Program-made: the position numbers and the translations under genes
In this document: piece after piece, positions 38,854 through 48,131 of the stretch
Position numbering within the stretch: position 1 is the first letter of the stretch
Layout: the number at the start of each line of letters is the position of its first letter
Assembly: GCF_026104355.1 (NCBI RefSeq)
Contig: NZ_CP110535.1
Coordinates: forward strand, 496,001-560,000
Reading direction: 5' to 3'
DNA length: 64,000 nt
Source: Halomonas sp. BDJS001
GTDB taxonomy: Bacteria; Pseudomonadota; Gammaproteobacteria; Pseudomonadales; Halomonadaceae
The notes under the pieces: generated by a model
Databases searched by the model: none
Told to the model about the DNA's origin: nothing
The model's input: only the letters and a program-made list of their open reading frames with translations

Positions 38854-39243
38854 TTAACGCCCTGAGTCGGGCCACTCTATTGCACCCTCCTTTCCGCCGG
38901 GCAGCACCTGCCAGAAACGGTCAGGGTCATCGCCGGGGTGCCAGCCGCCTAGAGAGCAACGCACCTCTGTTTGCAACGCTTCTGCGGCCTGTTGGGCGCA
39001 CTCCTGGTCGGTCATCCAGGGCGTGTGATTGCTATCAAACCAGAGGCTGGCAAACCCATCAGCGGCTTTATCGACCAACAGTACCGGCACGCAGTCGCCC
39101 TGGTATTGACCGCGGGTTTGCCATTTGCCTTTGCCTGCAGGACTCAGCGGTGGCGCTATTAGTGTGTTTTTCAACCACTCATTGAGCGTATCAAGCGACA
39201 CGCTGGCCAGGTAAATCTCTATATCGGGGTAACGCTCCATCAT
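38854..39243 (-). CDS. Hypothetical protein downstream of dapE
   Basis: 129 residues beginning [18 protein letters not shown]; either ATG of the pair may be used, and GAGG lies seven bases before the first. Not recognised as a known family. It has a mixed alpha/beta composition, several Trp residues ([20 protein letters not shown]), two or three Cys and no signal or span. The start overlaps the dapE stop, so it is translated with the lysine/diaminopimelate genes, but nothing in the sequence ties it to that pathway. Confidence 0.7.
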   Translation of the reverse strand: MMERYPDIEIYLASVSLDTLNEWLKNTLIAPPLSPAGKGKWQTRGQYQGDCVPVLLVDKAADGFASLWFDSNHTPWMTDQECAQQAAEALQTEVRCSLGGWHPGDDPDRFWQVLPGGKEGAIEWPDSGR

Positions 39244-40412
39244 AGGTTTACCTCGCCGGAGCAGAGCAGCGCTTGCAGCGTTGCTTCGTAAATCCGGCTT
39301 AAGTCGTCCAGGTCGCTGGCGCGAACGCGCTCATTGACCTTGTGGATAGTATCGTTGAGCGGACCCAACTCAACCACTTGGGCACCCAGGGTGGCAATAA
39401 AGCGGCCATCCGAGGTGCCACCGCTGGTGGAGAGCGCTGGGCGCCTGCCGGTTACCGCTTCAACGCCTTTAATGGCGGCGTCAACCAGCGCGCCTTCCGC
39501 GGTTAAAAATGGCTCACCGTTGAGCGTCCAGTCTATCTGATACTCCAGCCCATGCCGGTCTAGAATGGCCTCCGTGCGCGCTTTGAGCTCATCAGAGGTC
39601 ACCTCGGTAGAGAAGCGAAAGTTAAATACCACTTCTACATCGCCAGGAATAACGTTGGTGGCGCCGGTGCCGGCCCGCAGGTTGGAAATCTGAAAGCTGG
39701 TGGCGGGGAAAAAGTCATTGCCCGCGTCCCAGTGCTCGTTGACTAACGCATCCAGCGCTGGCATCGCCTGGTGGATGGGGTTGCGCGCTAAATGCGGATA
39801 GGCCACGTGACCCTGCACACCTTTAATGTGCAGCGTAGCGCCCAGTGAGCCGCGGCGGCCGTTTTTGATCGCATCGCCAAGGTAAGTGGTCGAGGAGGGT
39901 TCGCCGACAATGCAGTAGTCGAGGCGCTCATTACGCTCGCGCAGATGCTCGACCACCGCGCGGGTGCCGTCCACTGCCGGACCTTCCTCATCGGAGGTGA
40001 TCAAAAAGGCAATACGGCCATCGTGATCCGGGTGGCTGGCCACAAAGCGTTCAACGGCGGTCAGCATTGAGGCCAGGCTGCCCTTCATATCCGCCGCGCC
40101 GCGTCCGCACAGCATGCCCTCATCATCGATGCAGGGCTCAAACGGAGGGTACTGCCAGTTGGTATAGGGGCCTGTAGGTACTACGTCGGTGTGGCCGGCA
40201 AAGGCCACCACTGGGCCGTGATGGCCGCGAACCGCCCAGAAATTTTTCACGTCGCCAAACGGCAGCCGCTCAATATGAAAATCGAGCGCCGCTAAGCGCT
40301 CGATCATGAGTTCCTGGCAGCCTTCGTCGTCCGGCGTTACCGAAGCCCGGCTGAGCAGCTCAAAAGCGAGCGTGAGCGTTGGCGACACTCCTTCAGGCTC
40401 AGTTGTGGGCAT
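39240..40412 (-). CDS. dapE: Succinyl-diaminopimelate desuccinylase
   Basis: 390 residues, M20 metallopeptidase. Metal ligands are in [27 protein letters not shown] and [13 protein letters not shown], with the dimerisation domain about 190-300 and the C-terminal [12 protein letters not shown] and [13 protein letters not shown]is ligand. It frees LL-diaminopimelate for lysine and cell wall. The start overlaps dapD by 14 bases; a few residues of the N-terminus could be trimmed. Confidence 0.96.
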   Translation of the reverse strand: MPTTEPEGVSPTLTLAFELLSRASVTPDDEGCQELMIERLAALDFHIERLPFGDVKNFWAVRGHHGPVVAFAGHTDVVPTGPYTNWQYPPFEPCIDDEGMLCGRGAADMKGSLASMLTAVERFVASHPDHDGRIAFLITSDEEGPAVDGTRAVVEHLRERNERLDYCIVGEPSSTTYLGDAIKNGRRGSLGATLHIKGVQGHVAYPHLARNPIHQAMPALDALVNEHWDAGNDFFPATSFQISNLRAGTGATNVIPGDVEVVFNFRFSTEVTSDELKARTEAILDRHGLEYQIDWTLNGEPFLTAEGALVDAAIKGVEAVTGRRPALSTSGGTSDGRFIATLGAQVVELGPLNDTIHKVNERVRASDLDDLSRIYEATLQALLCSGEVNL

Positions 40413-41424
40413 GCAGTGCCTCGTTCAGGGCGATGGCACTTTTATTGGTCAGGCACTCAATGCGGCCACTCTGGGAGTTGCGGCGCCACAGCTGGTCGTC
40501 TTGGCCGGCCAGTTCGCGTGCAGCGACGGTTTTCACCACTTGGCCTTGATCATCGAGCAGCGCGACTTTGGAGCCCGCTGTGATGTAGAGCCCTGCTTCC
40601 ACCGTGCAGCGATCACCCAGGGGAATGCCGATGCCCGCGTTGGCGCCGATCAGGCAGCCTTCGCCCACTTTGATCACGATATTGCCGCCGCCGGAGAGGG
40701 TGCCCATGGTGGAGCAGCCGCCGCCCAAGTCTGAGCCTTTGCCGACCACGACGCCAGCCGAGATGCGGCCTTCGATCATGCCGGGGCCTTCGGCGCCCGC
40801 ATTGAAGTTGACGAAGCCTTCGTGCATCACGGTCGTGCCCTCGCCCAGGTAAGCACCCAGGCGTACGCGGGCGGTGTCGGCAATGCGGATGCCGGTGGGT
40901 ACCACGTAGTCAGTCATTTTGGGGAATTTATCGACACAGTCGACGGACAGAGCACGGCCTGCCATGCGGGCTTTCAGGCGGCGTGTAGGCAGCTCTTCGA
41001 TATCGATGGCGCCTTCGTTGGTCCAGGCAATATTGCGCAGCAGGCCAAACATACCGGTGAGATCAAGGCCGTGAGGTTTGACTAAGCGGTGGGACAGCAG
41101 ATGCAGTTTTAGATACACCTCGGGCGCGGTTTGTGGCGCTTCGTCGCTCTCTAGGAACATCGCGACCAGCGGGCGCTGGCTTGCAGAGAGTGCTTCGGCG
41201 AGCTCTGCCTGGGCGGAGTGCCCCGCGGCTTCTAACGCTTTAGCCAAGCGGGTGCAGTCTTCGGGTAAAAAGCTGATGGCGGCGTTGCCTTGGGGGGCAT
41301 CCAGGGCCTGCTTAGCGGCTTCCACTAGGCTTGCGGGTGGGTTGAGCAGTGGCGCCGGGTAGTAGATCTCCAGCCAGTCGCCCTGGGTGTTTTGGGTGCC
41401 GATTCCAAGCGCAAAGCTCAGCAT
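40399..41424 (-). CDS. dapD: Tetrahydrodipicolinate N-succinyltransferase
   Basis: 341 residues, the longer proteobacterial-actinobacterial type rather than the 274-residue E. coli form. The N-terminal part [17 protein letters not shown] is followed by a left-handed beta-helix with hexapeptide repeats (about 190-300): [20 protein letters not shown] (core [10 protein letters not shown]) and [14 protein letters not shown]. It uses succinyl-CoA. It follows the ArsC-like gene by 71 bases and overlaps dapE. Confidence 0.95.
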   Translation of the reverse strand: MLSFALGIGTQNTQGDWLEIYYPAPLLNPPASLVEAAKQALDAPQGNAAISFLPEDCTRLAKALEAAGHSAQAELAEALSASQRPLVAMFLESDEAPQTAPEVYLKLHLLSHRLVKPHGLDLTGMFGLLRNIAWTNEGAIDIEELPTRRLKARMAGRALSVDCVDKFPKMTDYVVPTGIRIADTARVRLGAYLGEGTTVMHEGFVNFNAGAEGPGMIEGRISAGVVVGKGSDLGGGCSTMGTLSGGGNIVIKVGEGCLIGANAGIGIPLGDRCTVEAGLYITAGSKVALLDDQGQVVKTVAARELAGQDDQLWRRNSQSGRIECLTNKSAIALNEALHAHN

Positions 41425-41495
41425 AAGAAGTTGTCCTGTCGTGTTGGGAAGTGAAGGTTAGAAAAAAGAGCCTGATTGCCTAGGGCCTTGTAACG

Positions 41496-41840
41496 TTAGC
41501 CGCTTAGCTTGTCGTAATCGCCGTCGCGGTAGCCGACTACAATGGTGCCATCGTCTTTTTCCAGTAGCGGCCGCTTCAGCAGCGTAGGGTATTTCATCAG
41601 TAGCTGGCGGGCGGAATTGGCGTCGTAATCTTTCTCTTCATCAGAGAGTTCGCGCCAGGTTTTGCTGCGCTTGTTAATGACCTCGACCAGTGGCACGCGA
41701 TGTAAAATATGCTCAAGCAGTGCAGCGGACAGGCCATCTTTGCGCAGGTCGTGGGTTTTATACAACAGCGCTTTTTCATCCAAGGCTTTACGCGCTTTGC
41801 GGCAGGTATCGCAGTTATCGATGATATACAGCGTCAGCAT
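41496..41840 (-). CDS. ArsC/Spx-family reductase-like protein (YffB type)
   Basis: 114 residues, thioredoxin-like ArsC fold. IIDNCDTCRKARKALDE has the CxxC near residue 10; LRKDGLSAALLEHIL and KRPLLEKDDGTIVVGYRDG follow, as in the YffB group, which lacks proven arsenate reductase activity. The location between dapC and dapD is frequent in pseudomonad-like genomes, yet its link with lysine synthesis is unproven. No other ars genes are nearby. Confidence 0.88.
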   Translation of the reverse strand: MLTLYIIDNCDTCRKARKALDEKALLYKTHDLRKDGLSAALLEHILHRVPLVEVINKRSKTWRELSDEEKDYDANSARQLLMKYPTLLKRPLLEKDDGTIVVGYRDGDYDKLSG

Positions 41841-41870
41841 ATGGCCTCCCTGAAAGGTTAAATCTCGCGG

Positions 41871-43067
41871 TTAACCGCGTTCGATAAGATGACGAATGCG
41901 TTGGGCGGCTTCCAGCGTGGGGGCCAGCTCAGCCACCAGCGCAAGGCGTAAACGGCCCGCGCCGGGGTTGATGCCGTTTGCACCCGTGCGGCCCATTAGG
42001 CTGCCAGGCAGTACGCTCACGTGCTGCTCGGCAAATAGCCGCTGGGTCAGGGCGATATCGTCGCCACCCGGTACGGCGGGCCATAGGTAAAAGCTAGCTT
42101 GTGGCGTGGGAAAATCCATTACCGGGGCAAGTACATCGGTCACCGCGCTGAACTTCTCACGGTAGGCATCGCGGTTGGCGCGCACGTGCTGCTCATCCTG
42201 CCAGGCGGCGATAGAGGCGTGCTGCAGCGGTAGCGACATGGCGCAGCCGTGGTAGGTGCGGTAGCGCTTAAACGGCGTGAGCAGTGCCGCATCCCCCGCG
42301 ACAAAGCCCGAGCGCAGGCCCGGCAAGTTGGAGCGCTTGGAGAGCGAGTGAAACACCACGCAGCGCCGGTAATCATCACGACCCAGCTCGGCACAGGCTT
42401 GCAGCAACCCTGGTGGTGGGGCGGCTTCGTCGAGGTAGAGCTCCGAGTAACACTCGTCGGAGGCGATAATAAAGTCGTGTTCATCGGCCAGTGCAATGAG
42501 CTGCTTAAACTCCTCAACAGGCGTCACGGCACCGGTCGGGTTGCCCGGCGAGCAGATAAACACGATCTGCACATCTCGCCACGTTGCAGCGGGCACGGCG
42601 CTAACATCAGGGCGAAAATTATTCTCAGCGCTACAGTCCAAATAAAGCGGCTCACCGCCGGCCAGCAGCGTCGCACCTTCGTAGATTTGGTAAAACGGGT
42701 TGGGCACCGCCACCTTCGCCGGGCGGCTGCGATCCAACGCTGCCTGCACAAAGGCAAAAATCGCTTCCCGCGTGCCGTTAACGGGCACCACGTGCCGCTC
42801 GCTGTCGAGTTCGCGTAGTTGAAAGCGCTGGCTTGCCCAGTTGGCGATGGTTTGGCGGAGCGCGGGTAGGCCGTTGGTCGCCGGATAACGGGCCATTTCC
42901 AGCTGGTGCGCCACCAGCGCTTCAAGCGCCGCGGGGTAGGGCGCGTGCTGGGGTTCGCCAATGGTCAGCGGAATATGCGCCAAGTCAGCTGAGGGCGTTA
43001 GTTCGGCTTTCAGCGCGGCCAGCTTTTCAAACGGGTAAGGATGCAGGGCGTCGAGGTCGGCGTTCAT
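41871..43067 (-). CDS. dapC: Succinyldiaminopimelate transaminase
   Basis: 398 residues, class I/II aminotransferase. ICSPGNPTGAVTPVEEFKQL, SDECYSELYLDE and the PLP-lysine motif HSLSKRSNLPGLRSGFVAGD (core SLSKRSN) are present, and the N-terminus HPYPFEKLAALKA matches DapC. First gene of the dapC-(arsC-like)-dapD-dapE set, so the whole succinylase branch is in one minus-strand unit. Upstream lies a palindromic repeat. Confidence 0.93.
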   Translation of the reverse strand: MNADLDALHPYPFEKLAALKAELTPSADLAHIPLTIGEPQHAPYPAALEALVAHQLEMARYPATNGLPALRQTIANWASQRFQLRELDSERHVVPVNGTREAIFAFVQAALDRSRPAKVAVPNPFYQIYEGATLLAGGEPLYLDCSAENNFRPDVSAVPAATWRDVQIVFICSPGNPTGAVTPVEEFKQLIALADEHDFIIASDECYSELYLDEAAPPPGLLQACAELGRDDYRRCVVFHSLSKRSNLPGLRSGFVAGDAALLTPFKRYRTYHGCAMSLPLQHASIAAWQDEQHVRANRDAYREKFSAVTDVLAPVMDFPTPQASFYLWPAVPGGDDIALTQRLFAEQHVSVLPGSLMGRTGANGINPGAGRLRLALVAELAPTLEAAQRIRHLIERG

Positions 43068-43170
43068 GATGTGTCCGTTGATGGCTGGCGGCGTAAACCG
43101 TCGATTATAGGCAAGCCCAGGTGCAGGCTCAAACCTAACCGGGCGATCATAGTTCTCGAGCAGGCTTGTC

Positions 43171-43324
43171 GGTGCCGAGGGCAGGTTTCCGCGAGGGCGC
43201 TGTGAACCCGTCCGTGGGCGCTACTTTCGACATCTGACCGCCATGGATGGCGGAAATGCCGGAATTGTCGGGAACAATTTCCGGCCATGTCGAAAGACCC
43301 TCGCTCCAACCTGCCCTTGGCACC
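43171..43324. repeat. Composite palindromic intergenic repeat element
   Basis: The outer arms 43171-43197 and 43298-43324 are inverted repeats matching at 23 of 27 positions (GGTGCCGAGGGCAGG versus GGTGCCAAGGGCAGG). Inside are a second pair CTTTCGACAT (43224-43233)/ATGTCGAAAG (43287-43296), and two local hairpins, CCGCCAT/ATGGCGG (43238-43253) and CCGGAATTGT/ACAATTTCCGG (43259-43284). It carries no open frame and fills most of the 289-base gap between glnD and dapC. It looks like a REP/BIME or MITE-like repeat; I recall similar sequences in other halomonads. Confidence 0.78.
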
Positions 43325-43356
43325 TAGTTACCTGCACTCTTAAACGCAGTTGTTTC

Positions 43357-46032
43357 TTAAACCCCCAATACCTCAATCAGACGTTCGCGCAGCTGCTGCT
43401 GGCGCTCGGGGTCAGTCAGCGGTTCGCCTGCTTTGGTGGTGATGAAAAAAACGTCTTCTACCCGCTCGCCGAGGGTGGCGATTTTTGCCGCGGAAAGCGA
43501 GATATCCTGCTCCATAAAAATCCGCCCCACCCGGGCCAGCAGGCCAGGGCGGTCGGGAGCCGTTAGCTCCAGCATGGTGCGCTCATTGGCCGGATCCTGC
43601 TCAATCAGCACCTCCGTGGGCACCTTGAAGTGCTTGAGCTGGCGCGGCGTGTGGCGGGTGACGATATCCGGGTAGTCGTCGGGGTCATCGAGCTCTTCCA
43701 CCAGGTGCTGGCGCATCTCTTCGATATGGCCTGGGTCACGAATGGGCTGCCCATGGCTGTCGAGCACGATAAAGGTATTTAGCGTCCAATCGTTATGGGA
43801 GGTCGCAATGCGCGCATCGTGAATCGAGAGCCCCAGCTGCTCCATGGCAGCGGCGGTAGCCGCGAAAAGGTCGTCTACCGAACGGGTGTGGATAAACACT
43901 TTGGTGCCGCCTTCGGACATGTCCGCAGTAGGTGCGCTGATCAACACCAACGGCAGCGGCGACTGGTTGTGATTGAGTATGCCCTGGGTCTGCCAAACGA
44001 TTTCGCTGGGCGCATACTGCAGAAAGTAGTCCTCCCCTAGCGATTCCCAGAGATGATCGATTTGCTCCCGATTAACGCCGATGGTTAGCAGCAAAGAGCG
44101 CGCTTCGGTGCGCGTTTCCCGCACCCAGTCGTCGCGGTCGGGCGGATTGTTCAGGCCGCGGCGCAGGGCGCGTTTGGTTTCGGCGTGCAGTTGGCGCAGT
44201 AGCGACGCTCGCCAGCCGTTCCACAGCGTGGGGTTGGTGGCATTGATATCGGCGACGGTGAGCACATACAGGTAGTCCAGCCGGGTTTCGTTACGCACGA
44301 TCAGGGCGAAATCACGAATGACGTCAGGGTCGCTGATGTCGCGCTTTTGAGCAGTCATTGACATCAACAGGTGGTGCTCCACCAGCCAACTGACCAAGTT
44401 GGTATCGTGAACCGAGATGTTATGGCGCTGGCAGAACTGCTCAACGTCCCTGGCGCCAATCTCCGAGTGATCGCCGCCGCGCCCCTTGCCGATATCGTGA
44501 AACAGGCCGGCAATCCACAGCAGATCCAGCTTGGGCAGTTGCTGCATTAGCGCTGCCGCTACCGGGAAGTCGCCTTTCGCTTCCGGTTTGCGGAAATTGT
44601 GCAGAAATTTGAGCAGCAGCAGGGTATGGGCGTCGACCGTATAAATGTGGAACAGATCATGCTGCATCAGGCCTACCGCGCGGCCAAACTCCGGCAGGTA
44701 TTTGCCCAGAATGCCGTAGCGGTTCATGCGCCGTAGCTGGCGGGGCACGTTGCCGGGAGCGCGCATAATGGCCATAAAGAGCCGCTGGTGGCGCGGGTCT
44801 TCCCTGTAGTGATCGTCGATCTGGTGGCGGTGGTCGCGAATCAGCCTGATAGTGTCGGCGCGCACCCCTTCGATTTCGGGGTGCTTGGCCATCAGCAGAA
44901 ACAGCTCCAGCATCGCTGCTGGGCGCTCGCGGAACAGGGTTCGCGAACGCACTTGGATATAACCGCCCTTGGTCTCGAAGCGCTCGTTGAGTTTGACGGT
45001 TTCCAGTGTCTCCTTGCCGCGCAGGATCACTTCGTCAAAGTGTTGTAGCAGCATGTCGTTGAGCCCGGCGAGCGCAGTGACATGGCGGTAGTAGCGCTTC
45101 ATAAACTGCTCAACTGCCAGACGTTCCGGGGTATCGCGAAAGCCAAACATCTCGGCGATGGTGCGCTGGTGGTCAAACAGCAGGCGGTCTTCGGCACGGT
45201 CGGTGAGCATATGCAGGGCGTAACGCACCTGCCACAGGAACGCCTGGCCCTGGCTTAGAATGCGTAGCTCAGCGTCGTTCATAAAGCCGTTGGCAACAAT
45301 GTCGGTGTACTGCTCTGTGCCGAAGTGGCGCTTGGCCACCCAGCCGATCATCTGGATATCGCGCAGCCCGCCGGGAGAGCTTTTAAGGTTCGGCTCCAAG
45401 TGGTACTCAGAGTTGTTGTAGCGGTAGTGGCGGGAGATCTGCTCCTGCCACTTGGCTTCAAAGAAACGGTCGGCGGGCCAAATGTGCTCGGCGCTGAGGC
45501 GCTCGCGCATCGCTTCGCGCAGGCTTTCTGGCCCTGCAATCAAGCGTGATTCGAGCAGGTTGGTGATCACCGTCACGTCCGCTTCGGCCTCACGCTCGCA
45601 GTCGTTGAGCGAGCGCACGCTATGGCCAATCTCCAGGCCAATATCCCATAAAAAGGTGATAAAAGCGGTAAGTGGTTCCCGGTAGGCGGTGTCATCGTCC
45701 TGCTCCAGCAGTAGCAGTAGGTCGATATCCGAGTGGGGGTGTAGCTCGCCGCGGCCATAGCCGCCTACCGCTACCAGCGCGATACCATCATCGGGCCACT
45801 CATGCTGTGCCCAGGCAATCGCCAATAGCTGATCCAGATACCAGGCGCGGCCACGCACCAGGTCGCGGATGTCCGCACCGGCGCGAAACTGTTCGTCCAG
45901 CCGGGTTTGCAGCTCGCGTAGTGCGGCCTTGAAGGGGGCCACCGGTGAGCGCGAGCCAGCAAGCTCGGTGCGGAAAAGATCCAGGTCGTAAAGCGTGGTG
46001 TCCGGTTCAAACCGGTGGTGGTGAAGGAGCAT
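43357..46032 (-). CDS. glnD: [Protein-PII] uridylyltransferase/uridylyl-removing enzyme
   Basis: 891 residues, the normal size. The nucleotidyltransferase signature VGGYGRGELHPHSDIDLLLL lies near 86-105, the HD hydrolase domain reads LWIAGLFHDIGKGRGGDHSE near 500, and two C-terminal ACT domains (about 700 and 810; VLISAPTADMSEG, ELTAPDRPGLLARVG) sense glutamine. It modifies PII to report nitrogen status. Its ATG overlaps the map stop (TGATG), so the two are coupled. Confidence 0.97.
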   Translation of the reverse strand: MLLHHHRFEPDTTLYDLDLFRTELAGSRSPVAPFKAALRELQTRLDEQFRAGADIRDLVRGRAWYLDQLLAIAWAQHEWPDDGIALVAVGGYGRGELHPHSDIDLLLLLEQDDDTAYREPLTAFITFLWDIGLEIGHSVRSLNDCEREAEADVTVITNLLESRLIAGPESLREAMRERLSAEHIWPADRFFEAKWQEQISRHYRYNNSEYHLEPNLKSSPGGLRDIQMIGWVAKRHFGTEQYTDIVANGFMNDAELRILSQGQAFLWQVRYALHMLTDRAEDRLLFDHQRTIAEMFGFRDTPERLAVEQFMKRYYRHVTALAGLNDMLLQHFDEVILRGKETLETVKLNERFETKGGYIQVRSRTLFRERPAAMLELFLLMAKHPEIEGVRADTIRLIRDHRHQIDDHYREDPRHQRLFMAIMRAPGNVPRQLRRMNRYGILGKYLPEFGRAVGLMQHDLFHIYTVDAHTLLLLKFLHNFRKPEAKGDFPVAAALMQQLPKLDLLWIAGLFHDIGKGRGGDHSEIGARDVEQFCQRHNISVHDTNLVSWLVEHHLLMSMTAQKRDISDPDVIRDFALIVRNETRLDYLYVLTVADINATNPTLWNGWRASLLRQLHAETKRALRRGLNNPPDRDDWVRETRTEARSLLLTIGVNREQIDHLWESLGEDYFLQYAPSEIVWQTQGILNHNQSPLPLVLISAPTADMSEGGTKVFIHTRSVDDLFAATAAAMEQLGLSIHDARIATSHNDWTLNTFIVLDSHGQPIRDPGHIEEMRQHLVEELDDPDDYPDIVTRHTPRQLKHFKVPTEVLIEQDPANERTMLELTAPDRPGLLARVGRIFMEQDISLSAAKIATLGERVEDVFFITTKAGEPLTDPERQQQLRERLIEVLGV

Positions 46033-46823
46033 CAGTTGGTCAGAAAACTAAAGTCTTCATCGCCGCGCGCGGTCAGCACTTCAACGCCGCCTTCGGTCAC
46101 CAGCAGCGTGTGCTCCCATTGGGCCGAGAGGCTGCGATCCTTGGTGACGGCGGTCCAGCCATCGCGCAGCACTTTGGTTTTATAGCCGCCGACGTTAATC
46201 ATCGGCTCAATGGTAAAGCACATGCCTGCGGCGAGCTTAATGTCGGCATCCGGTGCGTAGCCATCATAGTGAAGAAACTGCGGCTCCTCGTGGAAGTCGG
46301 CGCCGATGCCGTGGCCGCAGAAGTCGCGAACGACAGAGTAGCCGTTGCTTTCGGCGTGTTTTTGGATCACCCGGGCAAGCTCTGAGAGGCGGACGCCAGG
46401 CTTCACCCGCTCGATACTTTTATACAGGCACTCCTGAGTGATGCGGCACAGTCGTTCGCCCTGGATCGTCTCACCCACCACGAACATCACGCTGGAGTCG
46501 CCGTGGTAGCCGGCGCTGGTTTTGACGGTGATATCCAGGTTCATGATATCGCCATTTTTAAGCTTCTTGGCATCGTCGGGGATGCCGTGGCACACCACAT
46601 GGTTGATCGATGTACAGGTCGCTTTGGGAAAACCGTGGTAGTTCAGGGGGGCCGGGGCTGAACCCAGCTCGTTAACAATATACTCATGACAGAGACGGTC
46701 GATTTCACCCGTGCTGATACCCGTTTGGATATGGGGGGTGATCATTTCTATCACGCTAGCCGCTTGGCGCCCGGCTTCGCGCATGTGTTCGATTTCAGAA
46801 GGCGTCTTGATAGGAACGTTCAT
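46032..46823 (-). CDS. map: Methionine aminopeptidase, type I
   Basis: 263 residues from ATG 46823 (MNVPIKTPSEIEHMREAGRQ). All five metal ligands appear in order: D and D in NLDITVKTSAGYHGD, H in GHGIGADFHE, E in CFTIEPMINVGG and E in QWEHTLL. It removes initiator methionine. The frame is open far upstream (to 47021), but the family N-terminus fixes the start. It is divergent from rpsB and coupled to glnD. Confidence 0.97.
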   Translation of the reverse strand: MNVPIKTPSEIEHMREAGRQAASVIEMITPHIQTGISTGEIDRLCHEYIVNELGSAPAPLNYHGFPKATCTSINHVVCHGIPDDAKKLKNGDIMNLDITVKTSAGYHGDSSVMFVVGETIQGERLCRITQECLYKSIERVKPGVRLSELARVIQKHAESNGYSVVRDFCGHGIGADFHEEPQFLHYDGYAPDADIKLAAGMCFTIEPMINVGGYKTKVLRDGWTAVTKDRSLSAQWEHTLLVTEGGVEVLTARGDEDFSFLTN

Positions 46824-47154
46824 GAATGCTCGATATGAATGCAGAGTGGAAAATTGAATGGCGCAATTTAAGACCGTCAAACGGGGTGCGACTTCATCTT
46901 GGCAATGATCTATGGTATAAAGCCGCGCGCTTTCCTGCAATCGTGATTCCGAGCTTCTTGGCTGGGAAGGACGCAGTAGGGCAGGGCGATGAATCCGCAT
47001 TATGCCTCTCAAGAGACACAATGCTCACTATCAAGCCTTAAAAACACACATGCACCGGCACATGGTCCCGGGTGCCGCTGGCAACGTCTAACGTGGTCAA
47101 CGGTCGGATCCATGGGGTGCGTGGAGGCCTAACCCGAGTTTTAGGAGTTCTACC
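46824..47154. other. Divergent map/rpsB regulatory region with long rpsB leader
   Basis: A 331-base gene-free stretch. It holds the rpsB promoter at about 46893-46921, then some 230 bases of presumptive leader. A local hairpin CGGCAC/GTGCCG (47056-47077) lies in the leader. Long leaders before rpsB carry the S2 autoregulatory site in other gammaproteobacteria, so the same is plausible here. No promoter for map could be assigned with confidence. Confidence 0.5.
46893..46921 (+). promoter_or_regulatory. Candidate growth-rate-controlled promoter of rpsB
   Basis: A weak TTCATC -35 (46893-46898), 17-base spacer and TATAAA (46916-46921) preceded by TGG, an extended -10. The following GCCGCGCGC is a GC-rich discriminator, typical of stringently controlled ribosomal promoters. 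Confidence 0.6.
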
Positions 47155-47904
47155 ATGTCTCACGTTAATATGCGTGACCTGCTTAAAGCAGGTGCTCACT
47201 TCGGCCACCAGACCAAGTACTGGAACCCGAAGATGAGCAAATTTATCTTCGGCGCGCGCAACAAGATTCACATCATCAACCTTGAGCACACCCTTCCGGC
47301 GCTGAACGAAGCGATCGATGTGGTCGAGAAGATGGCGGCATCCAACAACAAGATTCTGTTTGTTGGCACCAAGCGCAGCGCTAGCAAGGTAATTAAAGAA
47401 GAAGCTAACCGTGCTGGTCAGCCTTTCGTCAACCATCGCTGGTTGGGCGGCATGTTGACTAACTTCAAGACTATCCGTCAGTCCATTAAGCGTCTGCGTG
47501 ATCTTGAAACCATGCGCGAAGACGGCACGTTCGAGAAGCTGACCAAGAAAGAAGTCTTGATGGCGACTCGCGAGCAGGAAAAGCTTGAGCGCTCTATCGG
47601 TGGTATCAAGAACATGGGCGGCCTGCCGGACGCACTGTTCGTGATCGACGTTGACCACGAGCGTATCGCGATCAACGAAGCCAACAAGCTGGGCATCCCG
47701 GTTATCGGCGTGGTGGATACTAACTCCAACCCCGATGGCGTTGACTACGTAATCCCCGGCAACGATGACTCTATCCGCGCTATCCAGATCTACGTGAAAG
47801 CGATTGCGGATGCGTGTGGTCGTGCTAAAGAAGCCAACGCTGAAGAGTTCGTTGAAGTGACCGAAGAGGCCGCTGCAGCTGAAGACAACACTGCCGCTGA
47901 GTAA
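47155..47904 (+). CDS. rpsB: 30S ribosomal protein S2
   Basis: 249 residues. [56 protein letters not shown] and [14 protein letters not shown] are S2 throughout, ending in an acidic Glu/Ala tail. TTTTAGGAG precedes ATG. A terminator and a 162-base gap lie before tsf, allowing different levels of S2 and EF-Ts. Confidence 0.98.
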   Translation: MSHVNMRDLLKAGAHFGHQTKYWNPKMSKFIFGARNKIHIINLEHTLPALNEAIDVVEKMAASNNKILFVGTKRSASKVIKEEANRAGQPFVNHRWLGGMLTNFKTIRQSIKRLRDLETMREDGTFEKLTKKEVLMATREQEKLERSIGGIKNMGGLPDALFVIDVDHERIAINEANKLGIPVIGVVDTNSNPDGVDYVIPGNDDSIRAIQIYVKAIADACGRAKEANAEEFVEVTEEAAAAEDNTAAE

Positions 47905-47946
47905 GTGCAGCAGTGGGTGCGGTGAGCAGTTGTTCCGCATCAAGAT

Positions 47947-47969
47947 AAAGGGGGCTTTGCCCCCTTTTT
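47947..47969 (+). terminator. Terminator/attenuator between rpsB and tsf
   Basis: AAAGGGGGC, loop TTT, GCCCCC and five T. A strong intrinsic terminator inside the rpsB-tsf unit; partial read-through would reduce tsf relative to rpsB, as known for E. coli. Confidence 0.88.
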
Positions 47970-48131
47970 CCCGCTACAGATGAACTGTCTGAGCGGACGA
48001 ATTTGCCGGCACTCAATACCGGCCCCGTGATGCAGAGAGACATAGGGCGTGTGATACATGATGGTCATTTATCATGCCTATACTCTGTGTTGCGTTTAAC
48101 TCTCATAGAACCATTTCAGAGGTGAATTCTC

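Noticed and set aside
47038..47943. 301-codon minus-strand frame over rpsB
   Set aside because: Shadow of the highly biased S2 gene; the sequence has no family features.
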